From CAMLJR01 sp964500675 (GTDB lineage Bacteria; Pseudomonadota; Gammaproteobacteria; Pseudomonadales; CAMLJR01), in NCBI GenBank assembly GCA_964500675.1, contig CAZCNY010000003.1, forward strand, positions 1 to 64,000: a DNA stretch of 64,000 nt. The letters run 5' to 3'. The translations under genes were made by a program, and so were the position numbers. Below the pieces are notes generated by a model that was given only the letters and a program-made list of their open reading frames with translations, searched no databases and was not told the origin of the DNA. This document shows, one piece after another, positions 60,673 through 64,000 of the stretch. How positions within the stretch are numbered: the first letter of the stretch is position 1; each line of letters begins with the position of its first letter.

Positions 60673-61893
60673 TCACAGCGCCGCTTTCAACGCAGCGGCT
60701 TTGTCGGTTTTTTCCCACGGGAACGTCGTGAAGGTTTCGGATTTCTTCACTTTCCTGCCGTTTTCGACGCCATCCCATTCGTAGGTTGCTTGTTCGGGTT
60801 TACGGCCGAAGTGACCGTAGGCAGCGGTTTTTTGATACATCGGATGCAGCAGGTCGAGCATTTTCTGAATTGCGTACGGGCGCAGATCGAAATGCTCGCG
60901 CACGAGTTGAATAATTTTTTCATCGGCGACTTTGTTGGTGCCGAAGGTATTGATCGAAATCGAAGTGGGTTGGGCCACGCCGATCGCATACGACACTTGA
61001 ATTTCGCAGCGATCGGCAAGACCTGCTGCGACAATATTTTTCGCGACATAACGGCCCGCATAAGCCGCGCTGCGATCCACTTTCGATGGATCTTTACCGG
61101 AGAACGCGCCACCGCCGTGACGCGCCATGCCGCCGTATGAATCGACGATGATTTTGCGGCCGGTCAAACCGCAGTCGCCGACCGGGCCGCCGATCACGAA
61201 GCTGCCGGTCGGGTTGATGTGAAATTGCGTGCTTTTGTGCAGCAGCTCGGCGGGCAGCACGTGTTTGATGACGAGTTCGAGCACGCCTTCTCGGAGGTCG
61301 CTGTATTTCACGTCGGGGTTGTGTTGTGTTGAAAGTACAACGGCATCGATCGCGACAACCTTGCCGTTTTCGTAGCGGCAGGTGACCTGCGATTTTGCAT
61401 CGGGGCGCAGCCACGGCAATAAGCCCGATTTGCGCGCCTCGGCTTGGCGCTCGACCAGACGGTGCGCGTAGCAAATCGGTGCGGGCATCAACACGTCGGT
61501 TTCATTGCTGGCGTAACCGAACATCAAGCCTTGATCGCCCGCGCCCTGATCTTCGGGCTTGGCGCGATCCACGCCCTGCGCGATATCGACCGATTGCTTG
61601 CCGATAATGTTGAGCACGCCGCAAGTGGCGCCGTCGAAACCGACATCGGACGAGGTGTAGCCGATATCGCAAATGACTTTGCGCACAATTTCTTCGAGAT
61701 CGGCCCATGTGCTCGTGGTGATTTCGCCCGCGACGATCGCAACGCCGGTTTTAACGAGCGTTTCGCAAGCGACGCGCGCGTATTTGTCTTCGGCGATCAG
61801 GCGATCGAGCACGGCATCGGAAATCTGATCGGCGATTTTGTCGGGATGACCTTCGGAGACGGACTCGGAGGTGAACACGGAATAGTCGGACAT
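60673..61893 (-). CDS. metK: S-adenosylmethionine synthetase
   Basis: Forms SAM from methionine and ATP. The 406-residue product has SESVSEGHPDKIADQISDAVLD, here as FTSESVSEGHPDKIADQ, then QGLMFGYASNET, GAGDQG, the GGGAFSGKDPSKVDRSAAY loop and the closing YGHFGRK segment. It is the first enzyme of the run metK-ahcY-metF and starts two bases after the sahR-like gene stop, so coupling with the regulator is likely. Confidence 0.98.
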   Translation of the reverse strand: MSDYSVFTSESVSEGHPDKIADQISDAVLDRLIAEDKYARVACETLVKTGVAIVAGEITTSTWADLEEIVRKVICDIGYTSSDVGFDGATCGVLNIIGKQSVDIAQGVDRAKPEDQGAGDQGLMFGYASNETDVLMPAPICYAHRLVERQAEARKSGLLPWLRPDAKSQVTCRYENGKVVAIDAVVLSTQHNPDVKYSDLREGVLELVIKHVLPAELLHKSTQFHINPTGSFVIGGPVGDCGLTGRKIIVDSYGGMARHGGGAFSGKDPSKVDRSAAYAGRYVAKNIVAAGLADRCEIQVSYAIGVAQPTSISINTFGTNKVADEKIIQLVREHFDLRPYAIQKMLDLLHPMYQKTAAYGHFGRKPEQATYEWDGVENGRKVKKSETFTTFPWEKTDKAAALKAAL

Positions 61894-61895
61894 TG

Positions 61896-62957
61896 CTAAT
61901 TCCCCTTAGCCTGGTTGTTAGATATAAGAACGTTAGAAATGGCGGCAGTGTTTGAAGAGCGAATAAATTGGCGAATCTGTACGCGGAAGCCGTTGCGCTG
62001 CGCGATGTAAACGGCACGTCCGCTTTCGAAGCCAGCAGCGTGCGCCCATTGCGTGAGATCGGCCGGTTCGAAGCCGAGCCAGAGATCGCCGCAGGCCGAT
62101 TCGGCCCAGCGCTGATCGTGGCGGCAGAGTTCGGTAATTAAGAGTGAGCCGCCCGGCTTCAACGCCATTGCCACGTCGCTAAAGATGCGAGCGGGCGAGG
62201 GCACGTGGTGCAGCACCATATTCAGCACGGCGCAATCGGCGTTCACTTTTTGCAAATTCGATTGCGCGGTATCGCCGTGAATAAATTCGACATTGGCGAA
62301 TTGATTTTTGTCTGCGAACGCGCGCGCTTGGTCGAGCATCGCGCGCGAATTATCGAGCGCGATCACGCGTGCAAAGCGCGCGGCCAATTCACCGAGAAAA
62401 GCGCCTTCGCCGGGACCCACTTCGAGCGCGAGCGCGCCGCCGTCGGGAAAACATTGCGCGAGCATATCGGCCGCTTGCGCGCCGTACATTTCATAAGCGG
62501 CGATAAGCTCCTGCTGTTCGCGAAAGCGCCCCGCATTCTCGGCGAAGAATTGCTGGGAGCGACGCGAGCGCTCGGCCTGAATTTCCTTAAGGCGAGTATT
62601 CACTTCGGCGCTCAGCAGCAGCTTGTCGACGCTGTCGAACAGCGCGCGATGCAGCACGGCGAGCTCGGCCGTGCTCGCTTCGGGTACGCGGCGATAGAAA
62701 ATTGAGTTGCCTTCGCGCCGGGTCGTCACCAGCTCGGCTTTGGCGAGAATCTTTAGATGGTGGCTCATGCCCGACTGCGGCATCGCGAAAATCTGACCCA
62801 GTTCGAGCACGCCGAACGAGTCGAGACTCAGCGCGCGCAGAATATCGAGCCGCAGCGCATCGCCGCTCGCCTTGCAAAAGGCAGCCAGCGCGGCACTTGA
62901 AAACACGGGAGCGGTGCCAGAGGGGGGGGCGAGATCGAGAGCGGTCGGCGCGGTCAT
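61896..62957 (-). CDS. sahR: ArsR-family regulator fused to a SAM methyltransferase domain (SahR-like)
   Basis: A 353-residue two-domain protein. Residues ~15-110 form an ArsR winged helix (SGDALRLDILRALSLDSFGVL, MPQSGMSHHLKILAKAELV), and residues ~150-320 a class I methyltransferase fold (ALEVGPGEGAFLGELAARFA; VLNMVLHHVPSPARIF; ALKPGGSLLITELCRHD). This fused form is known for SahR, the S-adenosylhomocysteine-responsive repressor of SAM-cycle genes in proteobacteria, and it heads metK, ahcY and metF here. ATG 62957 is chosen; the frame is open to 62984. The palindrome at 62982-63013 is the likely operator. Confidence 0.85.
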   Translation of the reverse strand: MTAPTALDLAPPSGTAPVFSSAALAAFCKASGDALRLDILRALSLDSFGVLELGQIFAMPQSGMSHHLKILAKAELVTTRREGNSIFYRRVPEASTAELAVLHRALFDSVDKLLLSAEVNTRLKEIQAERSRRSQQFFAENAGRFREQQELIAAYEMYGAQAADMLAQCFPDGGALALEVGPGEGAFLGELAARFARVIALDNSRAMLDQARAFADKNQFANVEFIHGDTAQSNLQKVNADCAVLNMVLHHVPSPARIFSDVAMALKPGGSLLITELCRHDQRWAESACGDLWLGFEPADLTQWAHAAGFESGRAVYIAQRNGFRVQIRQFIRSSNTAAISNVLISNNQAKGN

Positions 62958-62981
62958 GGGCGGCAAGCCTAGCAGATGGCG

Positions 62982-63013
62982 CAACCTATATCAAAATATT
63001 TTGATATAGGTTG
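62982..63013. promoter_or_regulatory. Perfect 32-bp palindrome, probable SahR operator
   Basis: A perfect 16-bp inverted repeat with no spacer (left arm CAACCTATATCAAAAT) centres at 62997/62998, 25 bases before the sahR-like ATG and 150 bases before the divergent transketolase gene. Its AT-rich core (TATATCAAAATATTTTGATATA) stands out in GC-rich DNA. ArsR-type repressors bind such dyads, so autoregulation and control of metK-ahcY-metF are inferred. Confidence 0.8.
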
Positions 63014-63163
63014 GCGGGCGCGATGAGCTCCATCTCCGATCGGCAAACAGATGCAACCAAGCGTTGCGTCGACGCAGTCAAGCGTTGCGCTAAGGGCGGC
63101 TGGAAGGGACAATAAGCGCCTTTTTCCAGCCATTCCCGATCGCTTTGCCCCGTGGAGTCCCGC

Positions 63164-64000
63164 ATGCCGTCTCGTACCGAACTAGCCAATGCCATTCGCG
63201 CCCTCAGTATGGATGCCGTGCAAAAGGCCAACTCCGGCCATCCTGGCGCGCCGATGGGTATGGCCGATATCGCCGAAGTGCTGTGGCGCGACTTCCTGCA
63301 TCACAATCCGGCGAATCCGGCGTGGCCGAATCGCGATCGCTTCGTGCTGTCGAACGGCCACGGTTCGATGCTGCTGTATTCGTTGCTGCACCTCACGGGC
63401 TACGATCTGTCGATCGACGATCTCAAACAATTCCGCCAATTGCATTCGCGCACGCCGGGCCACCCCGAGTACGGCTACACGCCGGGCGTCGAAACCACGA
63501 CCGGACCGTTAGGGCAGGGTATCGCTAACGCGGTCGGTATGGCGCTCGCGGAAAAAATTCTCGCCGCGCAATTCAATCGTCCCGACCATGCCATCGTCGA
63601 TCATTACACCTACGTTTTCCTCGGCGATGGTTGTCTGATGGAGGGCATTTCGCACGAAGCGTGTTCGCTCGCGGGCACACTTGCTCTCGGCAAATTGATT
63701 GCCTTCTACGATGATAACGGCATTTCGATCGACGGCGACGTCGAGGGCTGGTTCACCGATAACACGCCGCAGCGTTTTGAAGCCTACGGCTGGCATGTCG
63801 TATCGAATGTAAATGGCCACGATGCCGATGCGATTAAAGAGGCGATCGAACGCGCGAAAACCGAAACCCATCGCCCGACATTGATTTGCTGCAAAACCAT
63901 CATCGGCAAAGGCTCGCCGAACAAACAAGGCAAAGAAGAGGCGCATGGCTCCGCGCTTGGCGATGCGGAAGTCGCGCTCGTGCGTAAAACCTTGCACTGG
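63164..64000 (+). CDS. tkt: Transketolase, N-terminal part (partial)
   Basis: Thiamine-dependent transfer of two-carbon units in the pentose phosphate pathway. The frame is open from ATG 63164 to the window end (279 codons). It reads MPSRTELANAIRALSMDAVQ, SGHPGAPMGMADIAEVLW, RDRFVLSNGHGSMLLYSLLH, TTTGPLGQGIANAVGMALAE and FLGDGCLMEGISHEACSLAG, the ThDP/Mg motif, all canonical. GTGGAG precedes the start by six bases. The C-terminal two thirds lie outside. Confidence 0.97.
   Translation, partial: MPSRTELANAIRALSMDAVQKANSGHPGAPMGMADIAEVLWRDFLHHNPANPAWPNRDRFVLSNGHGSMLLYSLLHLTGYDLSIDDLKQFRQLHSRTPGHPEYGYTPGVETTTGPLGQGIANAVGMALAEKILAAQFNRPDHAIVDHYTYVFLGDGCLMEGISHEACSLAGTLALGKLIAFYDDNGISIDGDVEGWFTDNTPQRFEAYGWHVVSNVNGHDADAIKEAIERAKTETHRPTLICCKTIIGKGSPNKQGKEEAHGSALGDAEVALVRKTLHW

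Noticed and set aside
1..64000. CRISPR arrays, tRNA or rRNA genes
   Set aside because: No regularly spaced repeats with unique spacers and no cloverleaf or rRNA sequences were recognised on reading; a tRNAscan or Infernal run would be decisive.

Overview
The window is chromosomal DNA from a gammaproteobacterium, most like the Pseudomonas/Cellvibrio side of the class. Gene order supports this: algZ-algR-hemC-hemD-hemX-hemY; the neighbourhood of yggS, proC, yggT, metX, metW, a DUF4426 gene and rdgB; pilT-pilU; ruvX-algH-tonB-gshB followed by pilG-pilH-pilI-pilJ-pilK-chpA-chpB-chpC. The DNA is moderately GC-rich and dense in GCG/CGC codons, so long antisense shadow reading frames are common.

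Layout. 1-4135: end of the ATP synthase operon (atpD, atpC, terminator), then glmU and glmS for UDP-GlcNAc. 4136-6080: a visibly AT-richer insert just after the glmS/attTn7 end, with an overlapping DUF5343 / Swt1-type HEPN gene pair and a REP-associated transposase between inverted palindromes. 6124-13320: accessory genes (PhyH oxygenase, tag, a GGDEF-EAL protein, an orphan ParA, a pilin-like protein, a secreted sulfatase-modifying-factor-fold protein) and two decayed genes (a transglutaminase-like fragment and ychJ). 13432-19921: a LexA box ahead of a small membrane protein and dinB, two transporters, sodC and ada. 20102-26221: AlgZ/AlgR and haem synthesis. 26218-34878: a long minus-strand run covering phosphopantetheinyl transfer, a membrane-anchored AsmA-like protein, a ferredoxin, rdgB, methionine entry (metX/metW), yggT, proC, a transporter and yggS.

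35091-53211 is a twitching-motility region: pilT and pilU retraction ATPases, tonB, gshB and the complete Pil-Chp chemosensory operon, whose hub kinase ChpA has 2131 residues. 53315-58386 holds a GST, rsmE, and an ECF sigma / zinc anti-sigma pair leading into a bufferin-type cluster (BufA-like Cys-rich peptide, MNIO/DUF692 enzyme, DUF2063 partner, DoxX). 58393-62957 is the SAM cycle on the minus strand (sahR-like regulator fused to a methyltransferase, metK, ahcY, metF), with a perfect 32-bp palindrome upstream of the regulator. The window ends inside a transketolase gene.

The least explained parts are the DUF5343/HEPN cassette at the glmS hotspot, the ParA/pilin/SUMF1-fold trio, and the sigma-factor-linked bufferin operon. 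No tRNA, rRNA or CRISPR array was seen.
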